From: Pseudarthrobacter sp. PS3-L1
Lineage (GTDB): Bacteria > Actinomycetota > Actinomycetes > Actinomycetales > Micrococcaceae
Direction of reading: 5' to 3'
NCBI RefSeq assembly: GCF_030063285.1
Contig: NZ_JASISU010000001.1
Coordinates: 310,001 to 374,000 of the forward strand
DNA: 64,000 bases
Position 1 is the stretch's first letter. The number at the start of each line of letters is the position of its first letter. Both the position numbers and the translations under genes were made by a program. Shown here one piece after another: positions 53,229-60,873 of this stretch. The notes beneath the pieces were generated by a model, which saw only the letters and a program-made list of their open reading frames with translations, searched no databases and was not told the origin of the DNA.

Positions 53229-53282
53229 CGAAGCGTCGGCACGTTCTTCGGCAACAGGGGAACCGTTGGATTCTCTGCTGAC

Positions 53283-53294
53283 TGAAACGATGCA
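53283..53294. promoter_or_regulatory. Type B LacI operator-like site (i)
   Basis: TGAAACGATGCA, one mismatch from TGAAACGATTCA (the rhamnose operon site). It is upstream of the -35 element of the broken binding-protein gene. Its centre is 53 bases from that of the type A operator at 53334. Confidence 0.5.
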
Positions 53295-53303
53295 ATAGAT
53301 CCC

Positions 53304-53333
53304 TTGACGCGTCAGCCAGGACGCATCTACCCT
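53304..53333 (+). promoter_or_regulatory. Promoter of the broken binding-protein gene
   Basis: TTGACG (53304-53309), 18-base spacer, TACCCT (53328-53333), followed at once by the type A operator. The arrangement matches that of importer 1 and the rhamnose operon. Confidence 0.5.
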
Positions 53334-53349
53334 GAGTAAACGCTTTCTC
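53334..53349. promoter_or_regulatory. Type A LacI operator (d)
   Basis: GAGTAAACGCTTTCTC, one mismatch from the operator before the sugar-acid operon. It covers the expected transcription start, 34 bases before the ATG. Confidence 0.65.
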
Positions 53350-53383
53350 ATTGTTTTGCCGATTCCGACGCAAGGGACCACTG

Positions 53384-54670
53384 ATGCTCCTTTCCACCCG
53401 CAGAAATTTCGCCAAAATCGCAGCTGCCAGCGCCATCCTGGCCCTCACCGTTACGTCCTGAGGAGCGTCGCCCCAGGCGGTATCCGATGGTCCAGTGACT
53501 CTTCGCATGAGCTGGTGGGGATCTGACGTCCGCCACAAGATGACGCAAGAACTCATTAACAAGTTCCAGTCCGAGAACCCCAACATCACGGTCCAGGGTG
53601 AATATGGCGACTGGGCCGGATACTGGGACAAACTTGCTACCCAGGTCGCTTCGCAGGACGCGCCTGACATTATCCAGATGGATGCCCAATACCTGGGGGA
53701 GTATGCGGACCGCGGCGCGCTCCTCGAACTCAAGGACGTGGATCTGTCCAAATTTGATCAGCAGGCCGCCGACGCCGGAAAGACCCAAAACGGACTCTTT
53801 GCCGTCACCGCCGGCATGAATGCCATGGTGGTCCTGTCCAATCCCTCGCTGGTAGCGGCCAGCGGGGTGGAGCTGCCTGACGACAGCACCTGGACCTGGG
53901 AAGACTACAGTAATACAGCAGCAAAAATGACGTCCAACAGTGCTGACGGGATCTACGGATCCGGCCCGGTGACAGGTGATGGCTCGTTCAACCTGTGGAT
54001 GCGTCAGCATGGCAAATCGCTCTTCACCAGCGACGGTGACCTGGGCTTTGACGAGTCGGACGCAGCAGGTTATTTCAGCTATCAGGCCGGACTACGCGAT
54101 GCTAAGGCTGTTCCGCCAGCATCCGTGATCACGGAGGATGCCAGTGCCTCCATCGATCAACAAGGTTTAGCCACCAACCGCTTTGCGCTCGCCTGGTACT
54201 GGTCCAACCAGCTTGGGGCCCTACGGACAGCATCCGGCCAAGAACTTGAACTCAACCGGCCCCCCAGCGTTGACGGAAGTGCTGAAGAAGCCCAGCAGTA
54301 TTACAAGGCTTCCCAGTTCTGGTCGGCAAGTTCCAGGACAAAGCATCCCGTCGAGGCCCAGAAGCTCATTGACTTCCTCGCCAACAACGTCGAGGCTGGC
54401 AAGATCTCCCTGGCTGACCGCGGGATTCCGGGCAATTCTGAAGTCCGGGAAGCCGTGATCCCTCTGCTCAAGCCAGCAGATGCTGCGACGGCGGAATTCA
54501 TCGAAACCATCGCCGCTGAAGTCGGAGAGGCCCCGCCCGTGCCGCCAGCGGGCTCAAGTCCCATCGCGGAGATCATTACCCGCTACAACGACGAGGTCCA
54601 CTTTGACCGGATCAGCCCCGAAACTGCTGCCAAGAGTGCGTTCGAGGAAATGAAGAACGCACTGGCCTGA
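53384..54670 (+). pseudogene. ABC sugar-binding lipoprotein with in-frame TGA at the lipobox cysteine
   Basis: A solute-binding protein homologous to those of importers 1 and 2. From ATG 53384 (AAGGGA upstream) 25 codons encode a lipoprotein signal: MLLSTRRNFAK, then IAAASAILALTVTS. The next codon, 53459-53461, is TGA exactly where the lipobox acceptor Cys must be (VTS-stop-GAS). The frame then continues intact for 403 codons (VTLRMSWWGSDVRHKMTQ onward), with no other defect. One base change from TGC or TGT explains it. A GTG at 53495 could restart but would give a protein without export signal. No permease genes follow. It may be a recent pseudogene or a sequence error. Confidence 0.85.
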
Positions 54671-54696
54671 GGCGACATCGGCCAAAAAAACTCCAC

Positions 54697-54742
54697 GAAC
54701 TCCCAGCGGCGGCACCCCCTGCGGTGCCGCCGCTGGGAGTTC
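54697..54742. terminator. Bidirectional terminator, perfect 20-base arms
   Basis: GAACTCCCAGCGGCGGCACC (54697-54716) and its exact complement (54723-54742) enclose a six-base loop CCCTGC. It lies between two convergent genes and reaches into the stop codon of the leftward Gfo/Idh gene. An AAAAAAA run precedes it on the plus strand, which gives a T-run for leftward transcripts. Confidence 0.85.
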
Positions 54743-55940
54743 ATGGCCGCCGGTGCTGGTGCGGGTTCGCTGCCCCGGTGGCTTTTGTCGCCGCCCAGGG
54801 GACGCCCAGTTCTGCAAAGGTCTTCTGCTGTGTTGTCGCCCTGTCCAGGATTCCTGTGATGCCTTCAATGACGGGGTGGGCAGATGTGCCGGTTCCTTCC
54901 CACTGGACATGCTCGGAGCCAATCAGGTGCGGGTCCTCGGCGGTTCGGATTGCTTCCAGGACCCGCATGAACGCGCCGCTGTCGGCAAGTGGGCTCAGCA
55001 GCGGAATTCCGGACCTGCGGTGGGCGAGGAGATTCTCCGTCAGGTCCTCCCGGCCGAAAGTCTGGGTGGTCTTGGTGGCGCCAGCACAGATGTCCAGCCG
55101 ATCTTCTGTGTAGTGGAATGTTGCTGTGCCTTGTGAGCCATGCACTGTAACGAAGGGCTCGCTTGACTCTTCGGCGCACAGGGTGAGTGCGCAGAGCACT
55201 GTCACTCCGGACAGGGTGCTGATTCGAATAACCGATGTGTCGTCGGACTCGATGGCGTTCGCCCGGTAGAGGTCTGTTTCCACCCTCGAGACGTCCGCTG
55301 TGGTGTGTGCTCCGGCAAGGTGCAGTGCCGTGGCAACGGCATGGGCGAGGGGGTTTGTAGCGACGCCATCGACAACGTCAACCCCGTTGATGCTGCGTTT
55401 TCCTGCCCACCGGGACCGTGTGTAGTATGCGCGGTCGCGGATCCAGCGGCCGGTGGCGCTGATGCCCAGCAGCTCACCAAGCTCTCCACCCGCGATGAGC
55501 TCCTGAAGTGCGGGCAACGCCTGTGAGCCGAGGCTCTGAAAACCGATCTGCACGCTGCTTTGGGCGGACTCTGCTGCCAGGGCCAGTGCGTGGAAATCCG
55601 CCAGGGTGGCCACCGGTGGTTTCTCCAGGTAGAGATCGGCCCCGGACGTCAACGCCAGTATTGCCAGCGGTGCATGGGTCTGGATCGGTGTGGCAACGAT
55701 GACGATGTCCAGATCTGGCGTGTTCGCCAACAGTGCAGCCAGATCCGGATAGACAAGCGCGGACGGCGGAACGGAACCTGCTTCGGGAGGTTGAGGATCG
55801 GCAACAGCCACGAGATCGACGGCACCCAGTGCCTGGAGCCGTGCCAGATTGCGGAGGTGATGCAGGCCGAATCCGTGGACCCCTACCAGTGCTATCCGGG
55901 CCACTGACTGCACACGGGATCTTACCGTTGCCTGGATCAT
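54741..55940 (-). CDS. Gfo/Idh/MocA-family oxidoreductase (stand-alone paralogue of the DUF6807 fusion)
   Basis: NAD(P)-dependent dehydrogenase of 399 aa: ARIALVGVHGFGLHHLRNLARL, then VIVATPIQTHAPLAI, DLYLEKPPVATLADF, and RSRWAGKRSINGVDVVDGVATNPLAHAVATALHLAGAH. These segments are nearly the same as in the fusion protein at 38703-40790, but it ends where that protein's DUF6807 domain would begin. ATG 55940 has GGAG six bases upstream; the longer open frame to 56198 is discarded because it crosses the operators. Its promoter region carries one type A and one type B operator. Probably acts on the same class of sugar as the fusion protein. Confidence 0.87.
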   Translation of the reverse strand: MIQATVRSRVQSVARIALVGVHGFGLHHLRNLARLQALGAVDLVAVADPQPPEAGSVPPSALVYPDLAALLANTPDLDIVIVATPIQTHAPLAILALTSGADLYLEKPPVATLADFHALALAAESAQSSVQIGFQSLGSQALPALQELIAGGELGELLGISATGRWIRDRAYYTRSRWAGKRSINGVDVVDGVATNPLAHAVATALHLAGAHTTADVSRVETDLYRANAIESDDTSVIRISTLSGVTVLCALTLCAEESSEPFVTVHGSQGTATFHYTEDRLDICAGATKTTQTFGREDLTENLLAHRRSGIPLLSPLADSGAFMRVLEAIRTAEDPHLIGSEHVQWEGTGTSAHPVIEGITGILDRATTQQKTFAELGVPWAATKATGAANPHQHRRP

Positions 55941-55975
55941 TCTTGCTCCATTTCTGCCTTGGAAGGCCACCGGTG

Positions 55976-55989
55976 GGCAAGCGCTTTCC
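55976..55989. promoter_or_regulatory. Type A LacI operator (e)
   Basis: GGCAAGCGCTTTCC, identical as complement to the site before the beta-galactosidase gene. It lies 36 bases before the Gfo/Idh start. The type B site upstream is 52 bases away centre to centre. Confidence 0.6.
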
Positions 55990-56024
55990 GAATGCCGCGC
56001 TTCGAGTCTAGCGTCAGGCCACGC

Positions 56025-56046
56025 GGAATGTAACGATTCACATTCC
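56025..56046. promoter_or_regulatory. Type B LacI operator (g) within a larger inverted repeat
   Basis: The core TGTAACGATTCA (56029-56040) is one mismatch from the rhamnose operon site. It is enclosed by seven-base perfect arms GGAATGT and ACATTCC. It lies between the divergently arranged control region of the Gfo/Idh gene and the end of the LacI gene. Confidence 0.6.
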
Positions 56047-56094
56047 GATCCTCGGATGGACCGGACCGCGCGTCTCCGGTGCCAGGACCTGGGG

Positions 56095-57120
56095 TCAGCT
56101 GCCGAAGATAGTGCGGGACGTGCTGTGCCGTACCACGAGTTCTGGTGTGAAAATAACCGAGCGGTGGGCGGATGAGCCAGTCTCGAGCTCTTCGGCAAGG
56201 AGCTCGATTGCGGTGCGGCCCAAGGCCTCCGTGGGTTGCCTGATGGAGCTCAGGGGAACCACAGCGGACTCCGCAAAGTCGATGTCATCATAGCCAATCA
56301 GTGCTGTGTCCTCGGGAATACGGTAGGTGTGCGTCATGGCCAGCGACTGCATGACACCAAGGGCCAAGAGGTCATTGGCGCAGAAGATGCCATCGGGCAA
56401 TACCTGCGGTCCACGTCCCACCAGGTCGTTGCCAACACGCCGTCCAGCCAGAACCGTCTGTCCGTCCGAATCCAGAACCTCCAACGAAGCGTCAGGGTTC
56501 TCGGCCACAGCGCGCCGGGCGCCGTGGAGGCGGTCTGCAACCTGCTGGATGCTGACCGGGCCACCAACAAATGCCAGCCGACGTCGGCCCGTGTCCAGCA
56601 GGTGCCGTGCAGCAAGATAACCGCCCGCGTCGTCATCTACCGAGACGGAACTGAAGGAGCTTGCATCTGCGCTGCGGTCCACCAGGACGGAGGGGATCCC
56701 GCGATCCCGGAGTGCCTGCAGGCGGTCTGTCACGTCGCCGACGGGGGAGATGAGCAGGCCCTGGACCCGCTGTTCCTGAAACAGGTCGATGTAGTTTGAT
56801 TCCCTGCCGGCATCCTGGCTGCTGTCCCCCAGGAGCACGGCGCTGCCTTGCAGCACCGCTGCTGTCTCTGCTGCACGCGCCATGGACGTATAGAACGGGT
56901 TGCCCACATCCGGGACAATCAGCCCTATGGTCCGTGAGTGTCCGGCACGTAGCTGCCGTGCGGCGTCATTGCGGATGAAGCCGAGCTCCTCGATGGCTGC
57001 GAGAACCCGGTCCTTGGTCCGTTGCGACACGCGGTCCGGGTAGTTCAGGACGTTGGAGACAGTGCCAACGGCGACACGTGCCTGGTTGGCAACATCCTTG
57101 ATGCTGGCGGTGCGATTCAT
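56095..57120 (-). CDS. LacI-family transcriptional regulator (rhamnose operon)
   Basis: A 341-residue regulator. HTH and hinge: SIKDVANQARVAVGTVSNVLNYPDRVSQRTKDRV, then RQLRAGHSRTIGLIVPDVGNPFY. The ligand domain includes QGLLISPVGDVTDRL, RRLAFVGGP and ALIGYDDIDFAESAVVPLSSIRQP. ATG 57120 (MNRTASIKD) has GGAG six bases upstream; the frame is open to 57183. It is divergent from the rhamnose catabolic operon, whose promoter carries the strongest type B operator, so it is the likely type B binder. It shares little beyond the fold with the LacI protein at 30041. Confidence 0.9.
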   Translation of the reverse strand: MNRTASIKDVANQARVAVGTVSNVLNYPDRVSQRTKDRVLAAIEELGFIRNDAARQLRAGHSRTIGLIVPDVGNPFYTSMARAAETAAVLQGSAVLLGDSSQDAGRESNYIDLFQEQRVQGLLISPVGDVTDRLQALRDRGIPSVLVDRSADASSFSSVSVDDDAGGYLAARHLLDTGRRRLAFVGGPVSIQQVADRLHGARRAVAENPDASLEVLDSDGQTVLAGRRVGNDLVGRGPQVLPDGIFCANDLLALGVMQSLAMTHTYRIPEDTALIGYDDIDFAESAVVPLSSIRQPTEALGRTAIELLAEELETGSSAHRSVIFTPELVVRHSTSRTIFGS

Positions 57121-57186
57121 GTTTCTCCACTGCTGGGCCATGGGGCGCTGGCACGCCGGCCCCTGATGGTGGACGCCGGACAATGC

Positions 57187-57216
57187 TTGACACCTGCTTT
57201 AGATCAAGAGTACTTT
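57187..57216 (+). promoter_or_regulatory. Promoter of the rhamnose operon
   Basis: TTGACA (57187-57192), 18-base spacer, TACTTT (57211-57216), followed directly by the type B operator pair. A full -35 consensus. Confidence 0.6.
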
Positions 57217-57241
57217 GAATCGTAATAATGAAACGATTCAA
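57215..57241. promoter_or_regulatory. Type B LacI operator (h), double inverted repeat
   Basis: TTGAATCGT (57215-57223) and ACGATTCAA (57233-57241) are perfect nine-base arms around nine bases. The right arm is also part of TGAAACGATTCA (57229-57240), itself a LacI-type palindrome centred on CG. It lies between the promoter and the mutarotase start. Confidence 0.72.
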
Positions 57242-57268
57242 GTAATCGAGACCGCAGGAGAGTCGCAG

Positions 57269-57616
57269 ATGAGGGTGTGCTTCCGTTCAACGGTGAACCC
57301 GGAGCTGATAGCCGAGTACCGCCAACGCCACGCTGCGGTCTGGCCGGAGATGCTTCAGGAGCTCAAGGCTGCTGGCTGGCACAACTATTCGCTGTTCCTC
57401 TCTGCCGACGGGTTGTTGGTGGGATACCTGGAATGCGATGACTTTGATGCGGTCCGCGCAAGGATGGCCCTGACCGACGTCAATTCCCGCTGGCAGGCCG
57501 ATATGGCTGCTCTTTTCGCCGATCCGGGGCAGGCTCCCGATACCGGGTTTGAGGTTATGGATGAGGTATTCAACCTCGAGAAGCAGCTGGCGGCTGCCCA
57601 GACTCCCGCTCCCTAG
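57269..57616 (+). CDS. rhaM: L-rhamnose mutarotase
   Basis: Interconverts the anomers of L-rhamnose. 115 aa with the family's features: MRVCFRSTVNPELIAEYRQRHAAVWPEMLQELKAAGWHNYSLFL (substrate-contacting Tyr, His and Trp) and a later RWQADMAALF. ATG 57269 has AGGAG about eight bases upstream; the in-frame ATG at 57215-57230 region lies in the operator and is rejected. First gene of the rhamnose operon, with the isomerase 48 bases downstream. Confidence 0.92.
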   Translation: MRVCFRSTVNPELIAEYRQRHAAVWPEMLQELKAAGWHNYSLFLSADGLLVGYLECDDFDAVRARMALTDVNSRWQADMAALFADPGQAPDTGFEVMDEVFNLEKQLAAAQTPAP

Positions 57617-57664
57617 TGCCGTCGCCCCGTAATTACGCCCTCCCAAAGACTGGAAAGACTCATC

Positions 57665-58831
57665 ATGAATGACACAGCAGTGGCACTTGGCAGGCTGGAA
57701 GAGCTTGCTATTGAGGTTCCCTCGTGGGCCTATGGAAATTCCGGTACGAGATTCCGAGTCTTTGGCACCCATGGGACGCCGCGAACCATCGAGGAAAAGC
57801 TGGCCGACGCAGCCAAGGTCCACGAACTCACGGGGCTGGCACCCACCGTTGCCCTCCATATTCCGTGGGACAAGGCACCTGACTACGCCGTGCTGAGAGA
57901 GTATGCTGCTGGACTCGGGGTAGGCCTCGGCACCATCAACTCAAACACGTTCCAGGACGATGAGTACAAATTTGGTTCCCTCACATCGTCCAATGCCGCC
58001 GTTCGGCGTCGGGCAGTGGAACACCACTATGAATGCATCGACATCATGCACCAGACAGGGTCGAGGGACCTCAAGATCTGGCTCGCCGATGGCACCAACT
58101 ATCCCGGACAGGACGACATGCGCGGCCGGCAGGACCGCCTTGCGGAGTCACTGCAGGAAATCTACGCACGGCTCGGCAACGAGCAGCGACTGGTTCTTGA
58201 ATACAAGTTCTTTGAACCGGCTTTTTATCACACGGACGTTCCGGACTGGGGAACTTCCTATGCCCAGACGCTGGCCCTGGGGGACAAAGCAGCAGTCTGC
58301 CTTGATACCGGCCACCACGCACCCGGGACCAACATTGAGTTCATCGTGATGCAGCTGCTGCGTCTGGGAAAGCTGGGGTCTTTTGACTTCAACTCCCGCT
58401 TTTACGCCGACGATGACCTGATTGTCGGCGCTGCGGATCCATTCCAGTTGTTCCGCATCATGCATGAGGTCATTCGTGGCGGCGGCTTTGGCAAAGAGTC
58501 AGGCGTGGCACTCATGCTCGATCAGTGCCACAACCTGGAGGAAAAGATTCCCGGGCAAATCCGCTCCGTACTCAACGTCCAGGAAATGACGGCACGGGCA
58601 CTGCTGATCGATGTGGTGGCCCTGACCGAAGCGCAGCGATCAGGAGACGTCCTGGCCGCGAACGGCATCTTCAACGATGCTTTTTATACGGATGTCCGGC
58701 CCATGCTGGCACAGTGGCGCGAAACTCGCGGCCTCCCTGCGGATCCAATGGCGGCCTTCACAGCTAGTGGTTACCAGAAACAGATCAACGAGGACCGTGT
58801 TGGCGGCTCCCAGGCCGGATGGGGTGCGTAG
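57665..58831 (+). CDS. rhaI: L-rhamnose isomerase
   Basis: Converts L-rhamnose to L-rhamnulose; TIM-barrel, metal-dependent, of the RhaI type (Pseudomonas/actinobacterial), not the E. coli RhaA type. 388 aa. Features: EVPSWAYGNSGTRFRVFGTHGTPRTIEEKL, KIWLADGTNYPGQDDMRGRQDRL, LEYKFFEPAFYHTDVPDWGTSY (metal and substrate ligands), and CLDTGHHAPGTNIEFIVMQLL. It is followed five bases later by the aldolase/dehydrogenase gene. Confidence 0.95.
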   Translation: MNDTAVALGRLEELAIEVPSWAYGNSGTRFRVFGTHGTPRTIEEKLADAAKVHELTGLAPTVALHIPWDKAPDYAVLREYAAGLGVGLGTINSNTFQDDEYKFGSLTSSNAAVRRRAVEHHYECIDIMHQTGSRDLKIWLADGTNYPGQDDMRGRQDRLAESLQEIYARLGNEQRLVLEYKFFEPAFYHTDVPDWGTSYAQTLALGDKAAVCLDTGHHAPGTNIEFIVMQLLRLGKLGSFDFNSRFYADDDLIVGAADPFQLFRIMHEVIRGGGFGKESGVALMLDQCHNLEEKIPGQIRSVLNVQEMTARALLIDVVALTEAQRSGDVLAANGIFNDAFYTDVRPMLAQWRETRGLPADPMAAFTASGYQKQINEDRVGGSQAGWGA

Positions 58832-58836
58832 AGGCA

Positions 58837-60873
58837 ATGAGCAACACAACTGTTGATAGTTTGATTTCCCGTTCAAACCGGCTCGGGGCGGACAAGCGGA
58901 ACACTAACTTTGCTGGTGGCAACACATCGGCCAAAGGCACCGAAAAGGATCCTGTCACCGGCAAGGACGTCGAGTTGCTGTGGGTCAAGGGGTCCGGCGG
59001 GGACCTGGGAACGCTGCAGGCGGCCAACCTTGCCGTCCTGCGACTGGACCGGTTGAACGCCCTCAGGAACGTCTACCCGGGTGTGGAGAGCGAAGACGAC
59101 ATGGTGGCGGCTTTCGACTACTGCCTGCACGGCAAGGGGGGCGCAGCACCATCCATCGATACCGCCATGCACGCCCTGGTCGATGCCCCCCACGTCGATC
59201 ACCTGCATCCGGATTCGGGCATCGCTATCGCCACAGCCGTAGAAGGTGAGGCACTGACCCGTAAAATCTTCGGCGACACCGTCGTTTGGGTGCCATGGCG
59301 CAGGCCTGGTTTCCAGCTTGGCCTGGACATTGCCGCTGTCAAGGAGGCCAACCCGAAGGCCGTTGGCACCATTCTCGGTGGCCACGGAATTACAGCCTGG
59401 GGTGCCACCAGCGAGGAAGCCGAGCGTAACTCACTGTGGATCATCGAGCAGGCTGAGGCATACATCGCCGCCAACGGAAAGGATGAACCGTTTGGTCGTC
59501 CGCTCCCTGGCTATGCTGCCCTTCCCGAGAGTGAGCGCCGCGCCAAAGCCGCAGCCCTGGCTCCCGTGATCCGGGGCCTGGCTTCCACTGACAAGCCGCA
59601 GGTGGGGCACTTCAGCGATGACGCCGTCGTCCTTGACTTTCTGTCCGCCACGGAGCATCCGCGCCTGGGTGCCCTCGGCACGTCCTGCCCAGACCATTTC
59701 CTGCGGACAAAGGTCAAGCCGCTGGTCCTGGATCTGCCGGCCGATGCCCCGCTTGAGGATTCGATCGCGCGACTGCGTGAACTCCACCTCGAATATCGGG
59801 TGGACTATCAGGCCTATTACGACCGACATGCCGCTGCCACAAGTCCAGCCCTCAGGGGAGCGGATCCGGCGGTGGTGCTGGTGCCCGGGGTGGGCATGTT
59901 CTCCTTTGGCGCCACCAAGCAGACTGCGCGTGTTGCTGGCGAGTTCTACATCAACGCCATCAACGTGATGCGGGGTGCCGAAGCGATTTCAACCTATGCG
60001 CCGATCGAGGAATCAGAAAAGTTCCGCATTGAATACTGGGCATTGGAGGAAGCCAAACTGGCCAGGCTGCCGAAACCCACGTCACACGCCACCCGGGTTG
60101 CCCTGGTGACTGGTGCGGCATCCGGGATCGGCAAGGCTATCGCCACCCGACTTGCCGCGGATGGCGCCTGCGTGGTGATTGCTGACCTGGTCCTTGACAA
60201 CGCCGAAAAGGTGGCTGCAGAACTAGGCGGGCCAGACGTGGCCATCGGCGTCCAGGCCGATGTAACGGACGAGACCCAGGTGGCTGCGGCCGTTGATGCA
60301 GCTGTCCTCGCCTTCGGCGGCATCGACCTGGTGGTAAACAACGCTGGCCTCTCCATTTCCAAGCCACTGCTTGAGACCACAGAAAAGGACTGGGACCTCC
60401 AACACAGCGTCATGTCCAAGGGCTCATTCCTGGTGGCCAAGGCTGCTGCCAGGGCCATGATCGCGCAGGGCATGGGCGGAGACATCGTGTACATCTCCTC
60501 CAAGAATTCCGTCTTTGCCGGTCCCAACAACATCGCCTATTCCGCTACCAAGGCTGACCAGGCCCACCAGGTCCGGTTGCTTGCTGCTGAACTTGGGGAA
60601 CATGGAATACGCGTCAACGGGATCAACCCTGACGGTGTTGTGCGCGGTTCTGGTATTTTTGCCGGCGGATGGGGTGCCAAGAGGGCCGCAGTCTACGGCG
60701 TCGATGAGGAAAAACTGGGCGAGTACTACGCCCAGCGCACGCTCCTCAAGCGAGAAGTGCTCCCTGAACACGTTGCCAATGCAGCTGCCGTCCTGACCAG
60801 CAGCGAACTCTCCCACACCACGGGCCTGCACATCCCCGTGGACGCTGGCGTGGCAGCAGCATTCCTGCGGTGA
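58837..60873 (+). CDS. rhaD: Bifunctional rhamnulose-1-phosphate aldolase / short-chain dehydrogenase
   Basis: A fused enzyme of 678 aa. Residues 1-400 are a class II aldolase (araD-like): NTNFAGGNTSAKGT, and the metal site HVDHLHPDSGIAIA with GGHGITAWG. Residues 430-678 are a short-chain dehydrogenase: ALVTGAASGIGKAIA, VVNNAGLSIS, YISSKNSVFAGPNNIAYSATKADQAHQ. It splits rhamnulose-1-phosphate to dihydroxyacetone phosphate and lactaldehyde, and oxidises the lactaldehyde to lactate. ATG 58837 is preceded by AGAGGC. The product lactate could feed the lactate dehydrogenase at 27837. It overlaps rhaB by GTGA. Confidence 0.94.
   Translation: MSNTTVDSLISRSNRLGADKRNTNFAGGNTSAKGTEKDPVTGKDVELLWVKGSGGDLGTLQAANLAVLRLDRLNALRNVYPGVESEDDMVAAFDYCLHGKGGAAPSIDTAMHALVDAPHVDHLHPDSGIAIATAVEGEALTRKIFGDTVVWVPWRRPGFQLGLDIAAVKEANPKAVGTILGGHGITAWGATSEEAERNSLWIIEQAEAYIAANGKDEPFGRPLPGYAALPESERRAKAAALAPVIRGLASTDKPQVGHFSDDAVVLDFLSATEHPRLGALGTSCPDHFLRTKVKPLVLDLPADAPLEDSIARLRELHLEYRVDYQAYYDRHAAATSPALRGADPAVVLVPGVGMFSFGATKQTARVAGEFYINAINVMRGAEAISTYAPIEESEKFRIEYWALEEAKLARLPKPTSHATRVALVTGAASGIGKAIATRLAADGACVVIADLVLDNAEKVAAELGGPDVAIGVQADVTDETQVAAAVDAAVLAFGGIDLVVNNAGLSISKPLLETTEKDWDLQHSVMSKGSFLVAKAAARAMIAQGMGGDIVYISSKNSVFAGPNNIAYSATKADQAHQVRLLAAELGEHGIRVNGINPDGVVRGSGIFAGGWGAKRAAVYGVDEEKLGEYYAQRTLLKREVLPEHVANAAAVLTSSELSHTTGLHIPVDAGVAAAFLR

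Noticed and set aside
53459..53520. Selenocysteine insertion at the TGA of the binding-protein gene
   Set aside because: Only a weak 4-bp stem (CGCC/GGCG) follows the TGA, with no convincing bacterial SECIS, and no selenoprotein lipoboxes are known to me; nonsense mutation or error is simpler.
59994..60533. Long antisense open frames across the rhamnose and other genes
   Set aside because: High-GC genes produce long shadow frames on the opposite strand; these have Arg/Ala/Ser-rich composition without motifs.
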